The notes: generated by a model not told the origin, from the letters alone. A stretch of 64,000 nt of DNA from CAYQUC01 sp964514215 (GCA_964514215.1 CAZEPW010000015.1:4277-68276); one strand, 5' to 3'. Shown: positions 18,671-27,834, counted from the first letter of the stretch. A program made the numbers and translations.

Positions 18671-18693
18671 TTTTAAAACGCAATCCATTGCGT
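18671..18693 (-). terminator. Hairpin terminator for the IscR-like gene
   Basis: Read on the minus strand, ACGCAA-TGGA-TTGCGT (18693-18678) forms a 6-bp stem with a 4-base loop and is followed by TTTTAAAA. It lies in the short gap between convergent genes and could stop transcription from both sides. Confidence 0.5.
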
Positions 18694-18715
18694 AATAATG
18701 TCTACCTAATAATAT

Positions 18716-19174
18716 TTAATGATGCTGCTGAGGAATTGATTGAGCAGAGTTGGGTGATATTGAAGTCACATTTGATTGTTCAACATAATCAGCAAGTGTT
18801 AAGCCACTTAAAAATTCATATAGTTGCTTGCTTAAACGTTGCCACATTTCATCGGTGAGAGATGGTGCTTTTTTCGTGTTTGCTTCAGCTTCTGCATCGG
18901 CATTAACAGCTTTGGTTTTATCATCAACAGCTGAAATTATATCGGCAATGGTTATTTCATTAATGTCTTTTGCAAGGCTATAGCCACCGCGTGGACCGCG
19001 AACGCCTTTGACTAATCCATGACGTCTTAATTGGCTGAATAGTTGTTCTAAATATGAATTAGAAATTCCCTGAGTGACAGAAATGTCTGCCAAAGTAATT
19101 GGACCTTTATTTGCTCTTAGTGCGACTTCCATCATTGCTGTAACAGCGTAGCGCCCTTTTGTTGATAGTTTCAT
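18716..19174 (-). CDS. Rrf2-family regulator, IscR-like but without Fe-S cluster ligands
   Basis: 152 residues. The N-terminal winged helix matches IscR closely (MKLSTKGRYAVTAMMEVAL, SYLEQLFSQLRR, GPRGGYSLA). In IscR the loop after the IISAVDE segment carries three Cys and a His that bind a [2Fe-2S] cluster. Here that loop is an Ala/Glu/Lys-rich stretch (about 88-105), the His before the Leu-Trp helix is Asp, and the whole protein has no cysteine. It should therefore behave as permanently cluster-free, or respond to something else. No isc or suf genes are adjacent; it follows nadC on the same strand after 144 bp. I leave out the iscR symbol because the defining ligands are missing. Confidence 0.88.
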   Translation of the reverse strand: MKLSTKGRYAVTAMMEVALRANKGPITLADISVTQGISNSYLEQLFSQLRRHGLVKGVRGPRGGYSLAKDINEITIADIISAVDDKTKAVNADAEAEANTKKAPSLTDEMWQRLSKQLYEFLSGLTLADYVEQSNVTSISPNSAQSIPQQHH

Positions 19175-19318
19175 GTTTTTTCCTTTTAATGCTTTACGGG
19201 GGGTTAAAATTAAAAGCTTGATAATTAAAAGGTATATATGACAGTTTGCGATTCGTCAATGAATCCACTCAGATTTAATGAGATTTTTTGAATTATTTTT
19301 TTCTATATAATGACAGAC

Positions 19319-20164
19319 TTATATAGCAGTTAAAATTAGCGATAAATCGAGTGCTTTGAGGTTTTTTGTAATAGCACCAATTGAAATATAGTCAACTCCA
19401 GTAAGTGCAATTTCATGAATAGTGTCAATTGAGACATTACCTGAAGCCTCTAATTTTGCGCGGTTTTGATTAATCTTAACTGCTTGCCGTAAAATTTCAT
19501 TGGACATGTTATCGAGTAAAATGCGTTTTGCGCCAGCATCAAGCGCTTCTTCAAGTTCGATTAGTTTTTCAACTTCAACTTCGATTGGCAAATTTGGATA
19601 ATGTCGTTGTGCTGCATGTAATGCTAAAGTAATTGAACCTGCACTGGCAATATGATTTTCTTTAATTAAAACCATATCGTATAAACCGGTTCGATGATTT
19701 TCACCACCACCACAACGAACAGCATACTTTTGGGCATCGCGTAAACCAGGAATGGTTTTACGAGTATCGAGTAATTTTGCTTTTGTGTTTGATATTGCTT
19801 GGACATATTGATGCACGGTTGTTGCGGTGCCGGATAATAATTGCAAAAAATTTAATGCTGTTCGTTCACCGGTGAGTAAGCTGCGAGCCGAACCGGAAAA
19901 TGTACAAATTTCTTGGTTGGCTTTAATAACGGAGGCATCGGATAATAACCAATGTATTTTAATTTCAGGTGCGAGTTGTTGGTAAACCAAATCAAACCAA
20001 GCTGAGCCAGCTAAAATGCCGGGTTCACGGCAAATGACCGTGGCGCGTGCTTGGCGTTCGCTATTAATTAATTCAGCAGTAACATCACCACTACCAATAT
20101 CTTCATCTAAAGCAAATTTGACTTGTTGTTTAATACCTTCAGTTGCTGGTAGTGTAATGGACAT
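19319..20164 (-). CDS. nadC: Nicotinate-nucleotide pyrophosphorylase (quinolinate phosphoribosyltransferase)
   Basis: 281 residues, the usual length for NadC. The enzyme converts quinolinate and PRPP to nicotinate mononucleotide, CO2 and pyrophosphate in de novo NAD synthesis. Visible family signatures are DEDIGSGDVT near the N-terminus, LNFLQLLSGTAT, LLDTRKTIPGLR, KYAVRCGGGENHRTGLYDMVLIKENH (split here as the KYAVRCGGG and NHRTGLYD blocks) and the C-terminal VEVE, LLDNM, EASGNV and ISIGA strands of the TIM-like barrel. It starts 11 bp after the LPP20-like lipoprotein gene on the same strand, so the two are probably one transcript. Confidence 0.96.
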   Translation of the reverse strand: MSITLPATEGIKQQVKFALDEDIGSGDVTAELINSERQARATVICREPGILAGSAWFDLVYQQLAPEIKIHWLLSDASVIKANQEICTFSGSARSLLTGERTALNFLQLLSGTATTVHQYVQAISNTKAKLLDTRKTIPGLRDAQKYAVRCGGGENHRTGLYDMVLIKENHIASAGSITLALHAAQRHYPNLPIEVEVEKLIELEEALDAGAKRILLDNMSNEILRQAVKINQNRAKLEASGNVSIDTIHEIALTGVDYISIGAITKNLKALDLSLILTAI

Positions 20165-20175
20165 GGTTATTTTTT

Positions 20176-21402
20176 TTAATTAGCCAGTGGCGGTAATGTG
20201 CTAACCGGATCTTCAATATCAGTGACGCTAGTGCTGTTGGGGATAGGTTTTAATTGTGAGCTAGCAACAGGGTCGGCATTTTTTTGATGTTGCTTTTTAA
20301 TCTGGCCTGATGGTGTTCTTCTTATTTTTAAAGGCTGTGCTGGTGTTGCGTTATTTTTATCAATATTATTTTCAGAATCCGTTGTGAACGGTGCATTGAA
20401 TTCGGGCATATCAAAATCTCGAAAATCTTGGTCGGGGATATCTTCTTCATGATCGTATTCAACCATCATCATATCCATAATGACTTGTTTGAGATTGGCA
20501 TTGAGTTGTGCTGTTAGTATTTTACGTGATTTTTGAATGAGAGCATTACGGTTCTTTGCTGTTACATTAAAAGTCCACTGATATTCACCACGTATGGTTT
20601 TATTTTTTTTATCGTGTTTATGTTGTAAAGCCGCCGTTAATATGCCTTGTAGTAATAGCGCTCCGGAAGTTTCTGGTATGGCTGATTCTTCAGTTTTTAA
20701 CGTTAATAATAAATGATTTTTAGACGGAAGTTTTTCATTTCGCACAAAACCTGCTGCATCAAGGCTGCGTTTGATAATAGTGTCGAGATTTCCTAATGAA
20801 TCTTTTGAAATATTAATTAACAAATTGACACGAGTTTGTAACTGCTGGCGTATTTTTGTTAAGCGAGCAATATTATATGAGTTTGGAATATCATTATCAT
20901 TGGTAATGATTTTTAATACGGGTTTTAATTTATTGCGTCGAATCTGAGCATTGATGGCGCTGTCGATATAGCTGGTTTGTTCTAGTAAATCGGTAGTAGA
21001 TTTGGCTTGCTCAAAAAATTGATACGTTAGTTCATCTAAGGCAAGCATTTTATTTTGAATTAATGTTGCAACTTTTGCTCGCGAGATATAAGCCAGCACA
21101 TGATGTTGATTGCTATTAGTGTTAAGCCAAGGTTCTTCGTATTCTATTTGATTGAAAATAATATTTGCTTGAGAGCTAAGCTCGCCTGATGCAGTGACGG
21201 CTTTGAATTGCAGTGTAATTTGCCGCGCAGCACTTTCTTTTGCGATGGTATGAGCTTGGGCAATACCATGACCTAATATGAAGTCTTTGGTGGTGTAGTA
21301 TTGGCTGTTGTTTTCAACCCAATCAGGAGTTGAAAGTGTACTACAAGCCGAAACTGTAATGATGAAAATAGCAATTAAACTTCGTGCTAAAATGTTATCC
21401 AT
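20176..21402 (-). CDS. LPP20-family outer-membrane-type lipoprotein
   Basis: 408 residues. The signal peptide ends in a good lipobox (TVSAC, Cys 20). The part just after it (PDWVENN... FILGHGIAQ... AKESAARQI) matches the LPP20 lipoprotein family, in which a short alpha-beta domain acts on Ala-rich helices. The middle has a second mixed domain (about 190-320). The C-terminal 80 residues are low-complexity, acidic then Pro/Asn/Lys-rich. LPP20 proteins have been linked to cell-envelope assembly, but no function can be derived for this one. It lies directly upstream of nadC with an 11-bp gap; the linkage seems to be transcriptional rather than functional. Confidence 0.78.
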   Translation of the reverse strand: MDNILARSLIAIFIITVSACSTLSTPDWVENNSQYYTTKDFILGHGIAQAHTIAKESAARQITLQFKAVTASGELSSQANIIFNQIEYEEPWLNTNSNQHHVLAYISRAKVATLIQNKMLALDELTYQFFEQAKSTTDLLEQTSYIDSAINAQIRRNKLKPVLKIITNDNDIPNSYNIARLTKIRQQLQTRVNLLINISKDSLGNLDTIIKRSLDAAGFVRNEKLPSKNHLLLTLKTEESAIPETSGALLLQGILTAALQHKHDKKNKTIRGEYQWTFNVTAKNRNALIQKSRKILTAQLNANLKQVIMDMMMVEYDHEEDIPDQDFRDFDMPEFNAPFTTDSENNIDKNNATPAQPLKIRRTPSGQIKKQHQKNADPVASSQLKPIPNSTSVTDIEDPVSTLPPLAN

Positions 21403-21527
21403 AAACTATCACCCTTCTAAAACTTGACCACAATGATCGGTATATTATTATTTTTATTTTATACCAGTATAACTTATTTGCTCTGAAACAGGGCAGATTG
21501 AGTTGTTACTTTACATAAAATATTTTA

Positions 21528-22964
21528 TTAATTAGTTGTTAAATGACTTGGATTAGCAAAATATTGATCGCTTAATTTTTTCACAAATGTTGCAAGTAAT
21601 AACAATGAAATTATATTGGGTATTGCCATTAACAAATTGGTGATATCCGCTATATTCCATACTAATTCTAATTTAACACTTGCTCCAACAATAATAAATA
21701 ATACAAAAACAATGCGGTAGGGTAATACTGCGATTTCGCCGAATAGAAATTTAATTGCACGATCGCCATAATAAGACCATGCTACCATAGTTGAAAATGC
21801 AAATAGACTTAAGCCAAAGCCAACGACATAGCCACCAAAATCATTTAATGTTTCACTAAAGGCTGAAGCCGTTAATGATGAGCCCATGATGTCATCTGGG
21901 CGATCCAGATAGACACCACTTACGATAATGACTAACCCCGTTAGTGTGCAGACAATGATGGTGTCGATAAAAGGTTCGAGCATTGCCACTAATCCTTCTC
22001 GTACCGGTTCATTGGTTTTAGCAGCGGCATGAGCAATGGGGGATGAGCCTAAGCCCGCTTCATTTGAAAATACCCCGCGTGCAACACCCCAACGCACGGC
22101 TTCGCCCATTACTGCGCCACCGATGGAATAAGGGTTAAATGCATAATAAAAAATGGTCGAAAAAGCAGCAGGAATTTCGCTTAGATGGTTAAATAGCACT
22201 ATTAGAGCTGCAAAAATATAAATAATGGTCATAAAAGGTACTAAGTAACTGGCGATTTTTGCGATTCGTTTTACACCACCAATGATGACTAAGCCGACTA
22301 AGGTCGCCATGATGATACCTAGGCCAAATTTTAAGAACTGTCCTTCATCGGTTTTCATAAATGGCACCAAATAGCTAATGCCATCAACAACCGAGTTCGC
22401 TTGTACTAAATTCCCAATGCCAAACGAGGCTATCACGGCAAAAACAGCAAAGAAAATAGCGGTTGTGCGCATATTTAGCGCATTAAGCAAGGTGTACATC
22501 GGGCCGCCCGCAATATCACCGTTTGGCTCAATGTGACGAAATTTCACTGCTAAGGTACATGAAGTAAACTTGGTTGCCATGCCAAAGAAGGCCGTCATCC
22601 ACATCCAAAACAACGCACCGGGACCACCGAGTGCAATAGCAGTGGCGACACCGGCGATATTGCCTGTACCAACTGTTGCTGACAGGGCGGTGGATAACGC
22701 TTCAAAATGGTTCACTTCACCTTCATGGTCTGGAGCATCATGTTTACCCCGTACGAGTTGAATTGCGTGTTTAAAACCGCGTATTTGAATAAATCCCATT
22801 CTAATCGTTAAAAATAACCCCGTTAGCAGGAATAGCCCCAAGGTGAGCATGTTGTTCCACAACAGGCTATCGATGGCACCAGTACATTGAGTTAACAAAT
22901 CCATCACCGTATCTGAATTTTTTGATGAACAACTTTGGGCAACTTTTGTATACCAATGCACCAT
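21528..22964 (-). CDS. Alanine/glycine:cation symporter (AGCS family)
   Basis: 478 residues with about ten hydrophobic segments. It imports alanine or glycine with Na+ across the inner membrane. Family signatures include TGNIAGVATAIALGGPGALFWMW (the glycine-rich signature near 95-118), GPMY in the loop at about 150, and FSNEAGLGSSPIAHAAA (about 295-312). The start at 22964 is supported by AAAGGAGA 6 bases upstream, even though it adds a 20-residue hydrophilic lead before the first membrane helix. It is a single gene between the LPP20 operon and the divergent ampD. Confidence 0.94.
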   Translation of the reverse strand: MVHWYTKVAQSCSSKNSDTVMDLLTQCTGAIDSLLWNNMLTLGLFLLTGLFLTIRMGFIQIRGFKHAIQLVRGKHDAPDHEGEVNHFEALSTALSATVGTGNIAGVATAIALGGPGALFWMWMTAFFGMATKFTSCTLAVKFRHIEPNGDIAGGPMYTLLNALNMRTTAIFFAVFAVIASFGIGNLVQANSVVDGISYLVPFMKTDEGQFLKFGLGIIMATLVGLVIIGGVKRIAKIASYLVPFMTIIYIFAALIVLFNHLSEIPAAFSTIFYYAFNPYSIGGAVMGEAVRWGVARGVFSNEAGLGSSPIAHAAAKTNEPVREGLVAMLEPFIDTIIVCTLTGLVIIVSGVYLDRPDDIMGSSLTASAFSETLNDFGGYVVGFGLSLFAFSTMVAWSYYGDRAIKFLFGEIAVLPYRIVFVLFIIVGASVKLELVWNIADITNLLMAIPNIISLLLLATFVKKLSDQYFANPSHLTTN

Positions 22965-23187
22965 ATTCTTCTCCTTTGCTTTCTTTATTTTTTTTGTTAT
23001 TTATACTGATTATTATGCTGGTCACGTTATAGCGATTTTTACTTAGGAACACCAGTGTTGATATAGGGTATATATTACCAAGGTATCGTATTCGAACAAT
23101 AATAATAAACCCCCACTATTCATGTTTTGCCGGTATTGAACAGAAGCAAAATTAAGAGTAGTTACAAAAATAAAGTCAGAAAATTCA

Positions 23188-23742
23188 ATGAAAATAGATA
23201 AAAACAGCGGTAAAATTCAAGGAATACACAGTTTAAGCTCTCCAAATTTTAATGATCGGCCTGATGAAGATGATATTAGCTTAATTATTATTCATGGCAT
23301 TAGCCTTCCCCCCGGACGGTTTGGTGACGGCTATATTGAGCAATTATTCACCAATACTATATCGGTAACTGAACATCCGCACTTTTTAGAGCTTAAAAAT
23401 TTAAAAGTATCAGCGCATTTACTGATTAATCGTGACGGGGTTTTGACTCAATTTGTCCCCTTTCATAAACGTGCTTGGCACGCTGGAGTCTCGAAATATA
23501 AAGGGCGGGAAGGCTGCAATGATTTTTCGATTGGCATTGAGCTTGAAGGCGTTGATGATATTCCGTATACAGAAGAACAATATTTGCAATTGGCTGAAGT
23601 TTTACACCATTTGTTTCACGCTTATCCATTATTGTCGCGCCACAGCATGGCCGGTCATAGTGATGTGGCTCCTGGGCGTAAAACTGATCCTGGGCAAGCA
23701 TTTGATTGGGATTATTTACATGCAAAATTGGATTTACAGTAG
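23188..23742 (+). CDS. ampD: 1,6-anhydro-N-acetylmuramyl-L-alanine amidase AmpD
   Basis: 184 residues, cytoplasmic, no signal peptide. AmpD cleaves anhydro-muropeptides imported during peptidoglycan recycling and so keeps AmpR-type beta-lactamase inducers low. The zinc ligands are visible as H36 (IIIHG), H157 (AGHSDVAPGRKTDPG) and D167, and the Lys/Asp pair of the last motif is intact. The length equals the E. coli enzyme. ampE follows after 84 bp, the classical ampDE order. Confidence 0.96.
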   Translation: MKIDKNSGKIQGIHSLSSPNFNDRPDEDDISLIIIHGISLPPGRFGDGYIEQLFTNTISVTEHPHFLELKNLKVSAHLLINRDGVLTQFVPFHKRAWHAGVSKYKGREGCNDFSIGIELEGVDDIPYTEEQYLQLAEVLHHLFHAYPLLSRHSMAGHSDVAPGRKTDPGQAFDWDYLHAKLDLQ

Positions 23743-23826
23743 AAAATATCAATATCGTCGTTTATTGCATTCGACAATGATTTATAATAGCTTAGCAAAT
23801 ACCGCCATTAGGAATGTTTCGCTCTC

Positions 23827-24708
23827 ATGAGTTTAATTACAATATTATTTTGTCTTGCCATTGAACGACTTTTTGGTAATTTGGATCACTTACGCAAATT
23901 TGCGTGGTTCGAGCAATATACAAGTTTCATACTCGATAAATTAAACGGTTATTCATTTAAAGATGGCCCACTTGGTCTTATCGTTATTGTAGCCGGTATC
24001 GCGCTACCCATTTGGACGGTGTTTTATTATGCCCATCTTGATGTGGCATTGATTAGCTTTACCGGTTTAGTGATAGCTGTCGTAACGGTATTATATTGCT
24101 TAGGTCCGAAAGATCCTGTTCGACAAGTGAAACGCTATATTGACGCAATGGAACAATCCGATCACGAAGCAGCAACCTTATATGCTGGAAAATTTTTAAA
24201 AACGGAACTTAATGATAATCCTGCGGTAGTCGCACAAGAAGTAAAGCAAGGGCTTTTTGTTGCAACTAATGATCGAATCGTTGGAGTGTTATTTTGGTTT
24301 GTGATGCTAGGTCCACTTGGCGCAGTTTTATTTCGTATGGCGTGTTTATTAAGAGAAAGAGAAAGCGTTATTGAAAATGGTTTTACCAAAGCCGTTCATG
24401 ATTTTTACGATATTATGGTATGGCCTAGTGCTCGAATTTGTATTTTAGGTTTTGCTATTGCTGGCAGTTTTATTGGTGCGATTAGTCATTTATCAGAATG
24501 GTCAGCATTGTGGAAACGTGATAGTAATGAAGTTGTGATTAAATCTGGCTTGGGTGGGTTTCACGATGAATCGTATCAGCAACCAATCAGTGATGATGCC
24601 GAGCCTGATATTGAATCTGTTAAAGAAGCGCTATCATTAACACAACGAACCAGTATCGCGTTGTTAGCTTTCCTTGCTATTTTAACCATGGTCGGTTGGT
24701 TGGCTTAA
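23827..24708 (+). CDS. ampE: Membrane protein AmpE (CbiB/CobD superfamily)
   Basis: 293 residues with four or five membrane helices (about 50-95, 155-180, 205-230 and the C-terminal 270-292). The N-terminal MSLITILFCLAIERLFG, the central QEVKQGLFVATNDRIVGVLFWFVMLGPLGAVLFR block and the GFTKAVHDFYDIMVWPSARI segment are typical of AmpE. AmpE is described as a signalling partner of AmpD and is homologous to the cobalamin enzyme CbiB/CobD. The next gene, 13 bp downstream, is cobU, so here AmpE also stands beside cobalamin genes; that is probably coincidental because ampD precedes it. Confidence 0.88.
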   Translation: MSLITILFCLAIERLFGNLDHLRKFAWFEQYTSFILDKLNGYSFKDGPLGLIVIVAGIALPIWTVFYYAHLDVALISFTGLVIAVVTVLYCLGPKDPVRQVKRYIDAMEQSDHEAATLYAGKFLKTELNDNPAVVAQEVKQGLFVATNDRIVGVLFWFVMLGPLGAVLFRMACLLRERESVIENGFTKAVHDFYDIMVWPSARICILGFAIAGSFIGAISHLSEWSALWKRDSNEVVIKSGLGGFHDESYQQPISDDAEPDIESVKEALSLTQRTSIALLAFLAILTMVGWLA

Positions 24709-24721
24709 ATAGAATTTCAAA

Positions 24722-25255
24722 ATGAAAACCTTAATTCTCGGTGGTGTTCGTTCCGGAAAAAGTAGTTATGCTGAGCAGTTAGTATTAAACAGTCAGCTTC
24801 AGGCCGTTTATATTGCTACTGCAACGGCAGGTGATTCGGAGATGAGTGCTAGAATTCTAAAACACCAACAACAACGTGGCTCGCATTGGCACAATATTGA
24901 AGAGCCTGTCAAGTTAGTGAGCACCTTACAAAACACCGTAAGCCAAAAAACATATGTCTTAGTAGATTGCTTAACATTATGGCTAAGTAATCTATTGCTG
25001 AAAGAATATCCTGAATCACAAAATAAAATTATTGTAATCGAAAAAAAAATACGCGAGTTAACCCAATCAATAGCAACTCTTAATGGTGATGTAGTTTTTG
25101 TTAGCAATGAAGTTGGCTTAGGTATCGTACCATTGGGAGAGTTATCGCGACAATTTTGTGATTTAGCAGGAGAATTACATCAACAACTTGCGATACAATG
25201 TGATCGTGTTATTTTAATGGTTGCCGGCATTCCTCAAATAATCAAAGATATGTAA
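24722..25255 (+). CDS. cobU: Adenosylcobinamide kinase / adenosylcobinamide-phosphate guanylyltransferase
   Basis: 177 residues, normal for CobU/CobP. The protein phosphorylates adenosylcobinamide and then transfers GMP to give adenosylcobinamide-GDP. The P-loop GGVRSGKS is at 7-14; YIATATAGDSEM, the RGSHWHNIEEP segment with the guanylylated-His region, LVDCLTLWLSNLL and FVSNEVGLGIVP are all present. It is the first of four adjacent genes (cobU, cobT, cobC, cobS) that complete the nucleotide loop of the cofactor. No corrin-ring genes are in the window, so the cell may use this set for salvage or complete the ring elsewhere. Confidence 0.96.
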   Translation: MKTLILGGVRSGKSSYAEQLVLNSQLQAVYIATATAGDSEMSARILKHQQQRGSHWHNIEEPVKLVSTLQNTVSQKTYVLVDCLTLWLSNLLLKEYPESQNKIIVIEKKIRELTQSIATLNGDVVFVSNEVGLGIVPLGELSRQFCDLAGELHQQLAIQCDRVILMVAGIPQIIKDM

Positions 25256-25306
25256 TGATCGTCTAAAAATTTAATTTATTACAAATAAACTACGCAGGAA
25301 ATAACA

Positions 25307-26374
25307 TTGAACGAGTGGCTTAATAATCCAATACAAGAAATAGATCAATCCTATTATGATTTAGCAAGCAGTCATCAAGCACAGTTAACGAAACCTCCCG
25401 GATCACTTGGTACCTTGGAAGAGCTTGCTATCAAATTTTGTGTCTGGCAAAAAAATATATCACCGTCAATTACGAATCCGGTTATTGCTATATTTGCTGC
25501 CGACCATGGCATCGCTAATGAAAATGTTTCGGCATTTCCACAAGCTGTCACCACCGAAATGATTCGCAATTTTGCTAATGGCGGTGCAGCGATAAGTGTT
25601 ATCGCCAACAGTTTAAAAATTCCATTACACGTTATCGACATGGGCACGGTAGTTCAAGCAGAAAAACTAGACGGTGTAACTCAAAATCGTATTGCATCGG
25701 GTACTAAAAATTTTGCTGTAGAGTCGGCGATGTCACTTGAAGAATGTTATCAAGCTCTGAGTGTTGGTGAGCAATTAATAATGCAAGAAAAAGCCAATTC
25801 GTTGGATGTTTTTATTGGTGGCGAGATGGGGATAGCCAATACCTCATCGGCCAGCGCAATATCCAGTGTGTTATTAAATTTACCGGCGACGAAGTTAACG
25901 GGCTCGGGAACCGGTTTAGATGCAGATGCTACAAAACACAAAGCAAATATAATTCAAACAGCAATAGAATTTCATCAATCAAATTTTATTAATGATGCGG
26001 GAAATATTGATGCCATTAAAGTGCTACAAACCGTGGGTGGTTTTGAAATAGCTGCGCTTGTTGGGGCATATTTAGCTTGCGCACAACAGGGCATTCCTAT
26101 TTTAGTCGATGGTTTTATTTGCAGTGTTGCTGCGCTAGTTACAACGCGTATTGCACCCAATGCTATTAATTGGATGTGTTTTACCCACGAATCAGTTGAA
26201 CCCGGTCATAAAATAGTTTTAGATGCGTTAAGCGTGACACCAGTTTTAAATTTGAATATGCGTCTGGGTGAAGCGAGTGGTGCGGCCTTATCAATAGCCA
26301 CGATTAAACTAGCGCTTGATTTACATAATAATATGGCAACGTTTGAGCAAGCTGCCGTTAGCCATCAAATATAA
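25307..26374 (+). CDS. cobT: Nicotinate-nucleotide:dimethylbenzimidazole phosphoribosyltransferase
   Basis: 355 residues from a TTG start; CAGGAA lies 6 bases upstream and no better start exists. The enzyme makes alpha-ribazole phosphate, the lower-ligand precursor. Typical blocks are LTKPPGSLGTLEELA, FAADHGIANENVSAFPQAVT, NGGAAISVIA, GEMGIANTSSASAI, TGSGTGLD, the GGFEIAALVGAY segment, VDGFICSVAAL and the C-terminal MRLGEASGAALS. The catalytic Glu is expected in the HESVEPGHK/RLGEASG region. It lies between cobU and cobC in the same direction. Confidence 0.96.
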   Translation: MNEWLNNPIQEIDQSYYDLASSHQAQLTKPPGSLGTLEELAIKFCVWQKNISPSITNPVIAIFAADHGIANENVSAFPQAVTTEMIRNFANGGAAISVIANSLKIPLHVIDMGTVVQAEKLDGVTQNRIASGTKNFAVESAMSLEECYQALSVGEQLIMQEKANSLDVFIGGEMGIANTSSASAISSVLLNLPATKLTGSGTGLDADATKHKANIIQTAIEFHQSNFINDAGNIDAIKVLQTVGGFEIAALVGAYLACAQQGIPILVDGFICSVAALVTTRIAPNAINWMCFTHESVEPGHKIVLDALSVTPVLNLNMRLGEASGAALSIATIKLALDLHNNMATFEQAAVSHQI

Positions 26375-26389
26375 AATAATGTAACGATT

Positions 26390-27001
26390 ATGTCTATCGT
26401 ACCGCACACCATAATTGATTTAATGCGACACGGTGAAACTATTAGTGGCTCTTGTTATCTTGGTTGCACCGATAGTGTGCTCAGTGAAAAAGGCTGGCAA
26501 CAAATGCGCGGTGCATCGCTCGGCTATGCTCCTTGGGACATTATTATAAGCTCACCACTAAAACGTTGTTCGGTATTTGCTGAAGAATTATCTGCTGTTA
26601 ATAATATTCCGTTAATTATAGAAAAAACAACACAAGAAATTAATTTTGGTGATTTCGAAGGTAAAACTGCCAAACAATTAATGCAACTCGATCCACATGC
26701 AATAAAAAAATTTTGGAATGATCCAATAAATAATACACCGCCAAATGGCGAGCACTACAATGTATTTAAAAAAAGAGTTTTAAGTGCATGGCGTTCTATT
26801 ATAGTTAAAGTCATTAATAAACACGTGTGTATGGTGTCTCATGCCGGTGTTATTCGAACCATTGTGCAAAACGTATTAGAAATGCCAGACAATAAATTAT
26901 TTCGGCTTGATATAAAACACGGGGGCATCACTCGAATCGAATTAACCGGAAATGCCATGGAAGCTTTGCCTCGTTTATTATTTTTAAATGGCCGATTATG
27001 A
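26390..27001 (+). CDS. cobC: Histidine phosphatase, probable alpha-ribazole phosphatase
   Basis: 203 residues of the phosphoglycerate-mutase-like branch of histidine phosphatases. The catalytic RHGET motif is at about residues 14-18; SPLKRC and the second catalytic His in VSHAGVIRT are present, as is the acid Glu in INFGDFEG. Such enzymes dephosphorylate alpha-ribazole phosphate. The family is functionally broad, but its place between cobT and cobS, with a 4-bp ATGA overlap with cobS, supports the cobalamin assignment. Confidence 0.88.
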   Translation: MSIVPHTIIDLMRHGETISGSCYLGCTDSVLSEKGWQQMRGASLGYAPWDIIISSPLKRCSVFAEELSAVNNIPLIIEKTTQEINFGDFEGKTAKQLMQLDPHAIKKFWNDPINNTPPNGEHYNVFKKRVLSAWRSIIVKVINKHVCMVSHAGVIRTIVQNVLEMPDNKLFRLDIKHGGITRIELTGNAMEALPRLLFLNGRL

Positions 27002-27759
27002 TCACCGCATTACGTATTGCATTTCAATTTTTAACGCGCATTCCTATAGCAACACCGAATGAAATTACTATAGAACAACAAAGTAAGTCCTTACTATTTT
27101 ATCCGTTAGTTGGTTTATTTATTGGTGCAGTGTTATTTACAGTGATGTATTTTATTAATCCTGTATCTAATCTTATCGCCGCAGCAATCACGTTAACACT
27201 ATGGGTGCTCATCACCGGGGGGTTACACATAGATGGCCTTGCGGATAGTGCTGATGCTTGGTTAGGTGGCACTAAAGCCTCTAAAGAAGCAACAAAAGCT
27301 CGAAGCTTTCAAATAATGAAAGATCCAAATTGCGGGCCTACTGGAGTTTTCTTTATCGTTTTAATATTACTTTTAAAGTTTTCAGCACTCAGTGAGGTAA
27401 CAGCCGAAACGTTGTTTATTATTTTATTGGTGCCTGTCATAGGTCGGACTTTGGCAGTATTATTATTTATAACAACACCTTATGTTTCACCAAATGGCAT
27501 TGCGAGCCATTATGCAAAATACATTCCTCGCAAAATGGCGATTGCAATAGTTTTTTTTGTTGCACTGTTCTTAGTATTCATAAATATCTATAGCTTGTTA
27601 GTTATTTTGGTGAGTGTTTTAGCTATGGTTTTATTAAGGCAAGTAATGCTAAGCCGTCTTGATGGAATGACTGGCGATACTGCTGGAGCATTAATTGAAA
27701 TTACCGAGTGTGTATCTTTAGTTACATACATTTTAATTTTTTCGGACACAGTTCTCTAA
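26998..27759 (+). CDS. cobS: Adenosylcobinamide-GDP ribazoletransferase (cobalamin synthase)
   Basis: 253 residues, polytopic inner-membrane protein with six or seven helices. It joins adenosylcobinamide-GDP to alpha-ribazole or its phosphate. The family markers FLTRIP, GLHIDGLADSADAW (Asp-rich metal-binding motif, about 77-90), the MKDPNCGPTGV block and the C-terminal GDTAGALIEITE motif are intact. The start overlaps the cobC stop. It ends the ampD-to-cobS group and is followed by a strong hairpin. Confidence 0.95.
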   Translation: MITALRIAFQFLTRIPIATPNEITIEQQSKSLLFYPLVGLFIGAVLFTVMYFINPVSNLIAAAITLTLWVLITGGLHIDGLADSADAWLGGTKASKEATKARSFQIMKDPNCGPTGVFFIVLILLLKFSALSEVTAETLFIILLVPVIGRTLAVLLFITTPYVSPNGIASHYAKYIPRKMAIAIVFFVALFLVFINIYSLLVILVSVLAMVLLRQVMLSRLDGMTGDTAGALIEITECVSLVTYILIFSDTVL

Positions 27760-27792
27760 AATTTAATTTATGTAAGTGCTAACTAATAAAAT

Positions 27793-27834
27793 ATTTGTTT
27801 TTTATATTATTTTATTAAAAAACAAATGTTTTTA
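27793..27834 (+). terminator. Terminator after cobS
   Basis: ATTTGTTTTTTA (27793-27804) and TAAAAAACAAAT (27816-27827) form a perfect 12-bp stem with an 11-base loop, followed by GTTTTTAATT. It lies 34 bp after the cobS stop. The stem is AT-rich, so termination may be partial. Confidence 0.6.

Noticed and set aside
23453..23830. A 125-codon open frame overlapping ampD
   Set aside because: It runs in another frame through the intact, well-motifed ampD gene, shows no domain and no ribosome site; it is a shadow.
24709..25306. Cobalamin riboswitch in front of cobU or cobT
   Set aside because: The gaps are 13 and 51 bp, too short, and no B12-box-like sequence was found; the 287 bp before the adenosyltransferase gene also gave nothing.
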